A stretch of DNA of 64,000 bases from Daphnia carinata. Its lineage: Eukaryota > Arthropoda > Branchiopoda > Diplostraca > Daphniidae. The translations under genes were made by a program, and so were the position numbers. Below the pieces are notes generated by a model. It did not search any database and was not told where the DNA came from. It saw only the letters and a list, made by a program, of their open reading frames with translations. Positions within the stretch are counted from its first letter, which is position 1. The number at the start of each line of letters is the position of its first letter. Of the stretch, positions 12,456 through 25,041 are shown piece after piece. The DNA is taken from contig NW_026712480.1 of assembly GCF_022539665.2 (NCBI RefSeq), positions 62,001 to 126,000 on the forward strand, read 5' to 3'.

Positions 12456-15400
12456 CTAGTGGATTTGATCGTCAGCTTCTTCACTAGTTTTCATTGGCAT
12501 ATTTTTAAGCTCAATTAACGCGTTGACAATCTTGTACTGGTCCGTTTCGCCAAGTTTGTCTCGTACTCGCCTTTGGTGAAAGCCGTTCATGTGGAGTCGG
12601 ACAGCAGGTCTGTAGCTTCGGCCATCAGATTTGTTTGATTTTAATAGCTTCCAGAGAGACTTCCCCTCTTCTACTAAATTCATTTTTCCTGTTGCACTTC
12701 GTATTCTCTGATGGACATAGCCAGAGATGCCGATTTGGTGGTTGGATAACGAGCACGACAATACGTAGATAATGTCAGAGAGACCGCCCATCAAAAGCAA
12801 ATCTTTTGCGACATTGAACGGCAAAATTTTCCTGAAGATGGTTAAGACAGCCCCAGCACTTATTGAAACAGCTCCGCCAATGATAATGAATGGTACAAAT
12901 AGGGATGTCAAGACCATCTGTTTTCTAGATGTTTGGTGATTCTTCATGTACATTACATGATCAAATCCCATCAAACGAAAAAGATCCAACTCGCGTTCGA
13001 CAGTGTTGGCTTTTACCTTGCGGATATCACTGTCGATGAAGTCAAGCGCAGTGTCTTGTTTTACCAACCACGTAGCTTCATAAATTGCTTGCCGGCTTTT
13101 CAAAAAATCCAAAATGCAGTCACGTTCAACGTCGATGTTAGTGATTTCGTCCACTTTTTTCTTGAGGACACGTTCGTCCATTTCCTTTAGTCGGACACCA
13201 GAAATGACGTAGGCAGCAATCAAGTCATCCAGCATATCTCGATAAGGTGTCAAAGGCAACAAGTTGATTACTTCGAGACGATTCGCATTGTCTTCACTCT
13301 TCAGCCAATGTCGTCTAACTATTTCGGCACGCAACTTGGTCGCCACTAAACGCATCACAGCGTCTTCGTACGCAGGACAGTTTGGATATTTAAAACTTTG
13401 ACCATCGTAATTAGGTGAGAGATTGCCAGCGTCGTCGATAATATTTTGATTTTTCAGTTCGCCCATAATTGCTTTGCGTTCCGCTTGACTAATATCGGCC
13501 TTACGTAAATCGTCGTCTTTTAACTGGCCAAACAGCTTCAAGTTGACTGATTTGAGTTTCGCGACATCAACTTTGGCCATCTTGTTGAATCTAAATTTAT
13601 CTCCGCTACGATTGTACTCTTGATTGCCATAAAGATTGTCTTCGACGTAATTTTGCGAAAAAATGATTCCCTTTTTTTCCCCAATTTTGTTGCAATCAAT
13701 AGGATCATACAGGATGTAATCCTTGCCTAAAAAGTCTAATTCTTTGGCCTCGTCGCGATCTAGATTGAACCTGTCGACGATGCAGTCTTCCACGACGATG
13801 AAATTTTCGTTATCGAACAACGCGCCAATTTTGATCAGTTCCGCCCAGAACAATTCCCTCGTACAGGGAATCAAATTGTCTTCTTCAAATTTCCTTTTCA
13901 ACTGGTTTTCGAATTCTTTTTCAATATCCTCTTTGCTCAGTTCCTTTTTCACCGCCTGTTTGATAGCTTTTTCTAAGGTCGCCGCGCAGACACCGTAAGC
14001 GTTTGCTACCCGAACAATGGCCGTTTTCCAATTGGATTCTGCAATTTGCTCGTCGGAAGAGTTCCATCTCGGTATGGTGCTGGCATTGTTCAGCTGGTGG
14101 CCAATGCACTTGGACTCGCCATCCAATAACAGATCGAAATATTCCGCCACCTTTTCGATCGAAATAGTAGAATTCTTCAGCTCCTCATTTTTATCGTCTT
14201 TTTTCTGAAAAACTTTCGAGCTTTTATGAATTTCCCGTTCAATCCACTTTTCAAAGTTACTAAGATTTTTTTCAAAAAAATCCTTAACTTTTTCGGGCAG
14301 ACGTCCTGCTGCTTCAAAATCTTCTATGGAACAATCGGTGCCCAAAAAGGATCGAACTGAGCCAAGGAAATATTGAAGCAGATTAACAATGTTATCTTTT
14401 TGCTGCGTATAGCCATCAACAGCGCAAAAAGAATCAGGCTGATCAGTTTTCCTTTCTGTCTCACGGACGACCGAAAAATTCGATATTTGCATATTGATTT
14501 GCTCACTTAGTACATTTTCGCACGTACGCATTATTTTGATAAGTTCATCTTGGTTTCTTTCGAGTCCTTCCTTCAGAAAAATGAATGCGCGGTAGTAGTA
14601 AGCAGCGGCATAAAATTGGTTGTCTTTTGATTGGATGAGTCGTTCCAAAATATTGGCTGCAGTCGAAAGCTTCGATTTCGTATTACTCATCGCCAAATAT
14701 TTGGCAACGACAACTAAACGTGGTGGTGTCATCCAATCAATTTGACTGTAATCGGTAGAATTGTGCTCGGGAATTTTGAATTTTGGAATGAATTTCGTTG
14801 AGTATGAATACTTTTTCACGTCGAACGAGGAATCATCCATTTCATCCAGCCACAAAGCCCATTGGTCCAATACACTTCCACAGATGGCACTTACTTCCTG
14901 ATCCCTGTATTTTTTCTCACATAGTTGTTTTTTTAGGGTAGTATAATAATCTGAGAAATTATCAAATAATTTCACTTGATCTATCGTGTCTTCAAAATCT
15001 TTTTCCAACCGAGCAATGCGTTGTTTCTCTTGGACATTGCGTGTTTTCTCCATGCCAGACATTGATACCCAGTCCTGTGTGTCACTTTCATCAGGCGTCT
15101 TCCGTTCGCGTGAAATTGATTTGCATACAATAAGAATTCCACTTCCGGGTGCCCCATTGCGAGCTGCCCGACCCATCACTTGTTCCTCAATTCGTTCATT
15201 ATCAGGAAAAAGTTAGGCACACATGCAGTCCTCCATTTTTGCGCAATTGTTCGCCGATTTTCATATCCGTTCCTCGTCCAGCCAAGTTGGTGGCGACGAT
15301 AACATGCCCAATGTTCAGCTCGCTACTTTCAAATGCGAATTTCTCGTAATCGCGTGTGTACCGATGGAGACGACGGGTTTTACTCAACTCAGGATTGGAG

Positions 15401-18400
15401 CTCTTTATGCGTTGATGGACGACATTGGCAACTTTGATGGACTTGCAAAAAATGATGGAAGAACGTTCTGCCTCGATAATAGCATTACTGTCCGTGACAA
15501 TGGCATCTAGCCATTCTTCTTCTGTTGACAGGATCTGGGGATCTCTTTTCTGAAATAGTTTAGGAAAAGCGCTAGGAAAGTGGCGTAAATCGCACTTAAA
15601 TGTATTCTGTAGAAAAATCTGTTCTTGTTTGGACCCTAGCGTCCCTGATACACCCAATAGCCCATGGTATTTCAACAAATATTCGGCGTTTGAAATGTAA
15701 ACAGCTTTGAGACTTTGTAGCGTCAATTTACACCCTTCCTTAAGTTGAAGAAACTGATGTAAGGCTCCTTCCCATTGCGACAGGGTTTGATCCGTTCCGG
15801 TGTCGGGATCAATTATAATCACTTGTGGATTGAGATCTGGACAAGTGTCTGTTCGGTCTTGGTCAATGACGTAGTCCTCGTCACGCCTTAATTCCAAGGC
15901 TTGAAAGGCGCTGTTCAGCCAAGTGTCAAGGTTTCGATCAACAAAGGTGAGCAGATGAGAAGGTATTCGGATGCGACGCAGGCGATTAGCTATTTTGCGG
16001 AAATAGAAAACCAATTTCGCGTTAAGATCCTTCCCTTCGAGTTCTGTTGGGATATAGTTAACCTTCTCTTTTGTAATTTGGCTGGCGTCAGTTATGAGTA
16101 GGTGTCCTTGTGAATCAATCATTTTTTTCTCAATTAGATGATTCCACAGTGCATCTCTCTCCGATTCGTCCAATGGCGCGTGGACATACTTCAGATCTTC
16201 TTTAGTTGTAACACCGTACAAATCGAACAAGACATCAGATTTAATTGATTTTTTTACTTGCTCTTTCGAATTGTTTTTGTAAACAGATTGGTTGCGCACT
16301 TTTTCCCAAATGAAAACGTACAAAGATTCTAAAGTTTCCATGCCGGGTATCTCGTGTGACAAATAGAGGGTGTTGTTTCCTTGGTCCAACAACAGGCTAT
16401 CCACCTCGTCAATAATGGCGTATAACAATTCTTCGCTGTTACAAATATTACGGCTGTAGAATTTGGTCAATAAATAATCCCGTTGAAAATGGGCCAACTG
16501 TCCGTAAACCACTTTGGCAGTATAACTTGCTGTACGTTCATCTTCCGATTGGCTGCAGTTGTTTGCCACCGATACACCGAAATACTTATAGAGATCTCGC
16601 AATCCTCCATCAGCTACTGAGAGATTTGAATCGCGAAGTGCTAATAAATCGTTCCTGGTAATGATGTCGATTTTTTGCGTTGCCTTCTTACCGACGAACC
16701 AACTCCGAACAACAGCAATCGCCACTGCGGCCACAATTAACGACTTGCCTTCGCCGGTAGCTACCTGAGCTAATTTTCTCTCAGCGGTTTCCTCACTATT
16801 AGGGAGCAACATCAGTATGGCCAGAATCTGGGTGTCACGGAGGCGGAAGTTTTTGTCTATTGGCTTACGAAGTTGCTGTACGGCGCACTCAAAGTCGTAC
16901 AAAAATACGGCCAAAGATTTGAGATCACCGTCTTTGGTTGCGTCGACTTTTAAATTTTTTTTCCATTTCGTTGTTATATTTACTTTTTTTCCTAATGTCC
17001 TTTGATCATTGATGTAACTCAAGATGAATATTATTCGATCTTCGAGCACTTTGATTTCTTTTTGGGATTTTGTTGTCATTGCCTCTGACATCTGTTTCCA
17101 GGTGTCTGGAATGAATTTGTTTGAATTGTCCTTGAGGAAATTTTCAAATTTTTGTCGATTATCTATAGTGGCTTTGTTAAGTGTTCGATCTTTGCTAGAT
17201 TCTTCCTGAGATACGCCAGAATCACCGGCAGGGCTGCCTTTGATGCCAGGCGCTGGCTTTGTGCACCCTATCTTCACTTCACCCAATTGCTGGTGGACTA
17301 GATCACTGAATTGCGCTTCATTATTTTGAATTTCCTCCACCAGTGCATCGACATTTGGCAATTCATTTTCTTCTAACGCAATATCGGACAAAAACATTTT
17401 CCAGAGCGATTCTTGCATTTGTTTCCACTCGTTTACTTTTGAAAAATGACGGTTGAGGCTATGACGAATAACGCCATATTTCTTCATGGCTTTGGCCGAT
17501 GGGTTACTATACCGCTCAAATGTCGATACAATTGTCGCATAACGTTGATTCCGCGAGCCATCACTAACCTCAACGTATGAAGCAACTTCATCTTTTTGTA
17601 ATTCTTCGAGCTTGGAGTAGTATTTGATTTCTAGTTTTTGGTCATTTTCAAATCCTATGTAATTTCCTTGCTGGTCCTTGTCTCCATTGTGGATGAAACC
17701 TACATCGCCATTCGCTTGTCCCGTTTTGCCGTCTGAAACAGACGCCTTATAAACAACACCACCAGTGCCCATTGCTTGATAAACTTCCATGCCAACAGGA
17801 GGGAGGCCCCGATCTTTATCCAGCAATTCCAAGATTATGTCACCGTCATAGCCACCTTGTCCGAATTTCCGACCTGTATGGAATCAAAATGACATGCGCG
17901 TAAAAACATCTTAAACTGAAATCTGATTCTGAAATATTTTTTCATGGATACAGGATGTGTACCTTGACAGAGTATGAGTGTGTGTCTTTTTTTTTTTTTA
18001 TTTTCATACAACGAAAAATGGATTTCGCTACCGTCTCCAAGCGCGCCTGACCTTGCCAGAGGTTCCTGTAGCCCCGTGATCCCCGGGGCCACAAGGCCAT
18101 CATACTTTTCAGATATTGTATACTCTAGTTTCTTGTAGAGTTGTTTTATTGAGGGTGACTTGTAACCTCGCTTTTCTTCTTCCTTTCTTTTTTCATTCCC
18201 ATCAATTGGAAAAATGGGACTAAACACTCGTTGAAGTTCTTCCGCTGACCACTTGAGACCAGAACTTCCGTTCCCTCCATTCGAAGTGATCGTCCATTGC
18301 TCAGCTCCGATAACTTGGTTGCACTTAATATGAACATTACCACCGCTTTCGCCCGCGTTCAGTAATCTTCCTAAGTTGAAAAACATGTCAATTGGGTAAC

Positions 18401-19595
18401 ATACTATGGTTTTAACAATATATAAGTGTTATGATAGCTTACGTCTTGATTTGGCGGTAGCATGTTCTCCGGATACATCCCATACTATTTTCTGGTTCTC
18501 ATTGGCGGAAACGATAAGTTTATCAGTAACGAGACCTATATTGATTCCATGCCAGATGTCATTGTCCAAATCGCAATCGATGTGAACGGAAGAATATCCG
18601 GCAATTTGTATTTCCTGTACGTCCTTATTACTGGCTTTTAATTCCCTCATTTTCCCCATAAGTTTACTAACAAAAATAGAAACGCCATTAATGGAAATAA
18701 TTTTCCTTCCGTGTTCTGTTCTCATTTTGATTGTGGTTTCTGGCAGCAAGAGTTTTTTGTGTATCTCTCTGATAACTAAATTCAATTTTGATGTCCACTC
18801 TTTTCTTGGCGGCGCAGTAAACTCGAAACGCTGTATCCATTCGGGGATTGCACTTGATTCGTTATCGCTTTCTGCTGGTGGGAATGTTTTCAAGATTTTT
18901 TCAACCAGGATGTTTATCCATTGCTGCCAATCTGTCTCTCGGCTATTCGTATTTACATTGCTTTCCAGAATATGAGCTTCCAGAACGTCTTGTAATTTCT
19001 TGTCTTCATTTGCTTTTGCCAAAAAGTCAGTCAGATCCGAAATGAATTTTATAAATAAAGCACCATCAACGTCGTTGAGGATGTCTTTCCTGCACCGGAA
19101 AAAGATCTTATCGATAAAACAACTCTTCAGTTTATGGAAATTTTGGTTCAAGAGAAGGGCGAAACGGGGCGTGTTTTTGAACAGCTCTTCCTGTTGGACA
19201 ATCAATTGAAAATATTGACAGCCTCCACCAAACCAAGTCCAAAGCTGTGATTCCTTTGCAATTAGTTTGGTACTAATATCTTCGAACGAATCGATGGAAT
19301 CCAGCTCATCCAAGACAGTCGACATAGCTGTGCTCATGTCGGAAGTTTCATTATTCAAGTGGCTAAACGCCGTTTCTAAACTGCTCCGCATCCACATCTT
19401 CAAGAGGGCTTTGACGTATTGCAATTCCACGCAAGTTCTCTCCAATGGTTTAAGTGTCCATCCCACCTCTGATTCAATGTGACTGACGGCATTTTCAACC
19501 AGTTTTTTCGAGTCGGGATTTTTGTCTTGAATCCAGCACAGGATCTTCTCGAAAACATCTTTCGGTCTCTCGTAGTGCCAATTTCTTACAGCCAT
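12456..19595 (-). CDS. SecA-like motor ATPase with unknown N- and C-terminal regions, copy 1
   Basis: Three exons: 19595-18443, 18370-17963 and 17873-12456, all GT-AG and in phase (both junctions phase 1). About 2,326 residues. Exon 1 (about 384 residues) matches no family I know. Exon 2 is glycine-rich (AGESGGN, SNGGNGSSG), and exon 3 opens with FGQGGYDGD. The SecA motor follows: Walker A ATGEGKS (Lys about 897), DEVDS (about 1009), a stretch like the end of the SecA preprotein cross-linking domain (DEDYVIDQD, VIIIDPDTGT, GALHQFLQLKEG), then VSGTLGS, NLAGRGTD (about 1383-1390), GGLHVCLT and GRAARNGAPGSG. The C-terminal 900 residues are helical, with a hydrophobic hairpin at about 2170-2225 (SLFVPFIIIGGAVSISAGAV; LLLMGGLSDIIYVL). 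In bacteria SecA drives export through SecYEG; no such channel is known in animal membranes, so the role is unknown. One frameshift: an A/T run at about 15205-15211 is two bases shorter than in copy 2, giving a stop just before GRAARNG. A likely 5'UTR acceptor (TTTTTTACTTAG) ends about 25 bp before the ATG. Confidence 0.88.
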
Positions 19596-20276
19596 TATGA
19601 AATACCATTCAAAATTTCTAAGTAAAAAAAAAGTTTTGTTACAAGCGACGTTTACTCAAGAACCATAATGTTATTAAACTTGTTTTAAATTTTCATGCAA
19701 AAAAAATGCTTTTTCTTCTTATACTACTCACTTTTCCTATTCCCTTTTCTATCCACTCTTTAATACAACAAAAAGAATAGCATAAATCTAGTGGAATGTT
19801 CCTAGTTCTATTTTAATTTGCAGAAAACTGTCGCGGCGCTCAGACCGCAATAGCCGTTGGTCGAACAATCATGCAGTCCGATATAACGCACAACGTGTTG
19901 CAGAAAAGTCCAGATGAACCAAAAATTCACTTACTCGTTATCGAGATGCTATTATTTACGCAGAGATTGATGAAAACTCCTGGTGTTGGGGTTCAATTAT
20001 TTAACGCACAACTTGTTCTGTTAAAAAACGTTCTGCCTTTTCATATGGGCATGTCTAGGTGAATCAATCTGGTCTCTACAATTCTGCTGAGTAACACTGA
20101 AATAAAAACAAACGGGTTCGTCGGTAAAGGCTGGTCTCGCTGATTTCGAAGACTTTAACACTAACAAATGTTGTTATGACTTCTATTTTTGGAGGCAGCT
20201 GAACCGTAATAAAAAGAGTTCTTGTGGACAGACCGATTTTCCCCAGTCATAACTCTGACGAGTGGATCTCCTCAGG

Positions 20277-20452
20277 CAACTGAAGTTAGTTGGACGTGGA
20301 CTTTTAGAAATTACGAATCAAAGCCGCGTCCTTTACGCTTGACGACACGCTTTAGTTATCGTAGCACCGGAGGTCGGACGGACGCGTAGTATTTCACGAA
20401 CAGCCAGTCACATCCTACCACGGTTTGCACAATCATCAAGGGCGAGGTCGTC
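20277..20452. promoter_or_regulatory. Highly conserved upstream block, unit 1
   Basis: About 175 bp that differs from 33619-33793 at only about eight positions by eye, although the surrounding upstream flanks show many substitutions and indels. It lies about 700 bp upstream of the SecA-like start codon. No ORF is conserved in it. It could be an enhancer, an upstream exon or an ncRNA; none can be chosen from the sequence. Confidence 0.35.
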
Positions 20453-22178
20453 GGTTAAACAGAGAGATGAAGTGTTGGGTTGTAAAACCAAGCCTGCCTA
20501 CGCTCGTATACCTGTACTATGTTATATTTGCCGAAGACGATAAATACACGGTGTGAGCGAACCTTACAGCAAAAACGATTTACCTGAAATGAAGAGAAAA
20601 GAAAATTTGACAATAGAACAACTACTAATGCAAAAGAGGATAACTTCATTCGGAAATGGGGTATTACAGGCGCCCCAATAAATACCGATCCCCCCAACGT
20701 GGCGCGAATTTTTTTTTTATGCCTCTGCGATTTTTGTAGAGGAATTTTTTCTACCCCACCTCACTCTCCCGTACAAAAAATATATCTATATTGCTGAGCC
20801 GTCCAGCGGCAGTTTTCTTTCATGCTACTATAATAATTTCAACTGGAACAAAAAATTTTTGGAGCTGTCCTAAAAATTGTCTGCCAGCTCTAGGAGCCGA
20901 TGTTGATGGAGATGGTTCCACATGAACTGGTGTTTTTCTACATTTATGAAAGCATGATTTAGACAAATCTGCGCGTAGGCGGTGCTCGTATTCTCGCTGT
21001 TTATTTTAATGCACCATATAGTTTTCTAATATCTGATAATAATAACGACCGCAAGAGAATAGGCAAAGACATAAGACCCTGGTTAATTCTCTCGTATAGG
21101 AAGGTCTCCTGTTGCCTTTTCCTTCCCAAAAATGGTCTTTAACTTCCGTACATCCAGCGCCAATTCAAAGCAGCGAGTGTGATGTGAACAGGTTTAGAGA
21201 ACCGCAATGCATGTTTTTCCGCTTTCCTTATCACATAGATTTGACGAACGCTGTGTAATAACACTCGTATACAAACAAAAATTTTAAAAAATCATCTTAT
21301 TTTCAAATATCTTCGAACATCGTAGGTCTATTAAAAAACTAGACGGCATACAGCAATCCTAAGCTATATCGATACTTAGATAATCGATCAGCGAATTCGC
21401 TTCTTTTTCAGGGACCAACCGAATCGAAACTTAATTACAGTATAATATTTGTCTTTGATACATAAACATCCTCCATGTTTCGAATAACTAAATCAGGAAA
21501 AATTTGATAACCAACATATATCAGACAAAGTCAAGGGAAGTTAATTTTGGTTAAAATTCCCTGTTTATTCTATTTAACGCCATCTCTATAAAAATTCATC
21601 GGAACAAATGTTTTTTTTGTTAGAACCGAAACCGCACCCTTCCATTCTGAACGGATCGGTTCTGCAACTTTTTTTTCGGTTCACGGTTCGGAAAAGTCTC
21701 GGTTCGTCAGATCCGTTGACACCCTTACCTGAGCGGATCCGTTTCTCTCAGAGTAAGCAACCATGCTTCTATTCTATGACTCTGTCAAGAATCAAGATCA
21801 AAGAAGGGGTTTTTCCCAATTCAATCAGTGTGTTTTTTTTTTGCGAATCGGGAAGGCATTTCATTGCTTCGGGGTGGGTCTTTCGGTATCTAGGGTGTTC
21901 AATACGTCGCCGCTCTGAGCCCAATCGGGTTTCAATTGGGGCCCGTAATCGGGGAACCAACACTGGTTGTAACCAACCGAGTTATGCAATGACATAATCG
22001 AGTGCGTGTCATCTGTTATGACGATGTTGCCGATGACCGTTTTTTAGATTCTTACCAGTTGTTACAAAACAATTCCCAGTTGCTTATGCAATTGCTGCTC
22101 ACGACTGATTCCTCCAAGATTGTGGGTACAACTAGAAAATAATAACGCAGCTTGAAGGAAACTGATGACTCGGTTGAT

Positions 22179-24187
22179 GCTGCTAATAACCTCTGAGAAA
22201 ATTTAAAATGCACAATTTTTGAAAAAATTTCTTTACAATAAAAAAAAGCAAAAATTTTCTAGAACTTCCACTTAAGAATACATAAATTATTATTTTTTAT
22301 TGTTTCAAGAGAACTATATTTATTTGCAGTATTTTCTCAGGAATTTGTGAACATCGATGTGTCATTTTACTACCATGATTTTGAAATAGAGGAAAAAAGC
22401 CAGTATGGCAAGTTACCAAATGCGAAGTTTTTTCTGGTTTGTAATATTGGAATAAGACTAGCATTTAATGGGACAGACTTGTACTTAATCTGTAGAACTT
22501 AACTTGCTCTACTGTTTGATATAATTATTTAATGGGTTTCTTCAATTTTACCTTAGAAATTTCATGTGCTGTCCAGGTGTCAGCTAACAAATCGTACGCT
22601 GTTTAGGTTTTTCGCCCGCAAGCAAAACGCACAGATTTCAATTACCGTTTTCTCGAATATTGTTATGTTTTAAATTTTGCCCTTTTGATAAATTGCGTAA
22701 CCCCCCTTTTAGTTTATAATTCGCCTTTAAGATGTCCCAATAGAACCCCTATCAGTATACCATTCGTGATGCGACGAAATGTATGTTTTTTGTCCCAAAT
22801 TAGCAGGAACCGGGCCTGTGTCCCAATTCGCTCTTTTACCCTAGATGTATTTTCCATAGAAAGAGGGTAGTGACACAAACCGTCATCACTGCAATATGCA
22901 AGGAACGGCAAAGGTAATACCCGTAAAGATAATACGCATATAGTCACTCCAAAGTAAGAGTGCATTAGAGGGGCAACAATCATCATCCAAATCAGAAATG
23001 ATAGTTCCTGGTAGAGGGTTAAAAGAGATAGTCAAATCTCGACGCATCGTTCAAATCGTTTAATCGCGACTTCCATTCAAGGCCCGATTTCAGTAACCTA
23101 TTTTGGTTTGGATTAGTTGTATCAAATTTCATCCATCTTTAGAGCCGACTGGTAACTTTACATCGATTAGGCGCTGGAATAGGAAGTTCTGTTCCTATTA
23201 TCTGTAGTACTTTGCTATTCTACCACTGAACAATTGTTAAACGTATTACCCTAGAATTCCACGCGCTTTAGTTTAGGAAACTACCATGACACGGGCTTTT
23301 AATCTTCGTCCCTGTTGCAAGGACAACGAGCACGATAACGAACAATCGATGTCCTCATCGTTACCTTAACGCTTGGCTGCTGTAAATAAGCTTGTACCGT
23401 GCACATCTACGGACGTAGCCATGTACAATATGTATGAAAACGTTTGCATGGTTGGCAGCAGCTTGTCAAGGTCCCCCGTACTTAACTTCTATTGAAAGCA
23501 TTTCGTAAAATGAATTTAGATTGCACCATTGTTCAAAAACTTTGCGTTAATATCTGTGCAAGTTACAGGGCAATACTATTTGATTTACGTTTCCAGTTTC
23601 ATGTTCTATAACTGAGTAGGCCTATTAATAACAATAATTTGTAGCGGTAAGTCTTGGCAACTGCGACACAGAAAAATACCAGAGGAACGCTGAATAAAAA
23701 TCAATTAAAGAAAGAAAGCGGAACAAACGGTGATGTGTGAGCCTATTGATTTCTGCATGTTAAGTTCACGAGTTTACGTGAATTGCAGTTAGAAACTTCC
23801 TTAAATTCACGTCCTAAAAACGAAAGATTGCGCTTTAGTGACGCGCTATGTTTAGTTTTGGCGTGACGGAAGTCACCACTTTATGATAAGTCAAAAGACT
23901 CTAGGTCGTTGAGTTTCATCGTCAAACGTGGCCATTCCCAAACGAAACCAGAGAACAAATTCGGATAGCCAGTTACGTATTCCTTCTACAAAGATACGTG
24001 TAGTAATAGGTAATGACTTTTTAAATCAAATGTCCTAAATAGAAATTTACTGTAGTTATAATGGGTGTATTCCTACATCGTTCCCGGAAGAAAACAAAAA
24101 CTAAATAATGTTAAGGAAATCCCAGGTGAAAACCACACAGCCTTTCGACATTCTTAAGCTAAGACGTATTGGTTCAATTTTTTCAAT
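22179..24187. other. Single-copy spacer between duplication units, no recognised gene
   Basis: AT-rich sequence not shared with the second unit. Short ORFs (for example 22714-22986 minus) have no recognisable family features. Confidence 0.45.
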
Positions 24188-24958
24188 TTATAGTAGACCT
24201 AGGCTAATGCTCAAACCAAGATCGAGGCACAAGTTCAGAAGCGATCCATCGCTAGAAACACTTGTTCTTGGGGACGTGCCCACAAATGGCGTCCGAGCTT
24301 CGGGGTGCGGGAACCGACCACTCACTACCCTTACCGGGGGCTTATGCAGCGTGCAGGTGCCTCCGCTCTTAAGAGGTTCGTGAGTGAAATGGGAATTACG
24401 AGCGCATATTGTGCTACAGGAAACGGGATGCAAAATGTTGATGATAATGACAAGTTTCAATTCAATGAAAATGCAGCTGTTGAGAGAAATTGCCGAAGTG
24501 TCTGCGGGCAAGCTAATGGCTGAACTTGCCTGTCGGACGCCAATAGTAGGACTCTTAATAAATAAATTGATTTTGTCAGGTTGCTCTTGCTAAATATTAA
24601 CCTGAATACCTGAACAGATGCCAATTCCGTTAGAAGAGTAGGTCCATCAATAATTGGCACACTGTTTGAAGTTGATGTTTCCTGTTTGACATCGGTAGAA
24701 GGAACTTGTCTGCGCATACGAGAATCGATACGGTAATTGGTTGAAGACTCTAGGGGAACCCAGTCGGCAAAGCGCTCGACGATGGTCGGATCCAAGTTGG
24801 CTGAAGTAACGGCTACCACCAGCAACATCAAGGTAACGATTTTTTTCTATTTTAACAAAATTTAAATTAAGCTACAAAAAATAGCAATGACTGGAATCAG
24901 AGGCGACGTCGCAGCAGTAAGAAATAAAAACATTTTTGATGTATTGTTTTACCTGCAT
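24188..24958 (-). CDS. Small secreted protein of unknown function
   Basis: Exon 1 holds only ATG-CAG (24958-24953) before a GTAAAA donor. Exon 2 is 24846-24610 and exon 3 begins at 24539, all in phase 0. The joined start reads MQKKIVTLMLLVVAVTSA, a typical signal peptide with predicted cleavage after TSA. The mature part begins NLDPTIVERFADW and has a basic RMRR site before Gln that could be cut by a furin-type protease. Exon 3 stays open to 24188 but its later part looks compositionally unlike coding DNA, so the true 3' end may be earlier. A TATA box at the right distance supports a real gene. I do not recognise the family; a neuropeptide-like precursor is one possibility. It is the only apparent gene between the two duplication units. 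Confidence 0.55.
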
Positions 24959-24999
24959 GTTGATAACTGGTTAGAAACCTGTGTCTGCTGCAAAGGTCG

Positions 25000-25041
25000 A
25001 CGATGAGTTTGAGTTTCGTAAAACTTGCGTTTACTTTTATA
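25000..25041 (-). promoter_or_regulatory. TATA-box promoter of the secreted-protein gene
   Basis: On the minus strand TATAAAA lies at 25041-25035. About 30 bp downstream (about 25005-25012) is the expected start in an ACTCAAACTC context, giving a 5'UTR of about 50 nt before the ATG at 24958. Confidence 0.55.

Larger units (their letters stand above)
12375..22178. repeat. Tandem segmental duplication, unit 1
   Basis: About 9.8 kb that pairs with 25675-36783. The match begins in the 3' flank of the SecA-like gene (ATTCACCGTCTAAGCT, near 12396), runs through all three exons and both introns, and continues about 2.5 kb upstream of the gene to about 22178 (shared CGCAGCT-AAGGAAA block). Coding parts and a block at 20277-20452 are most conserved; the rest of the upstream flank is more diverged. 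Confidence 0.9.

Noticed and set aside
13723-17209. Several plus-strand ORFs opposite the SecA-like genes (and the like at 26961-30512)
   Set aside because: They are antisense shadows of the conserved SecA-like coding sequence.
21608-21997. Plus-strand ORF of 129 codons in the duplicated flank
   Set aside because: The partner in unit 2 (about 36245-36602) has indels that destroy the frame, so the protein is not conserved.
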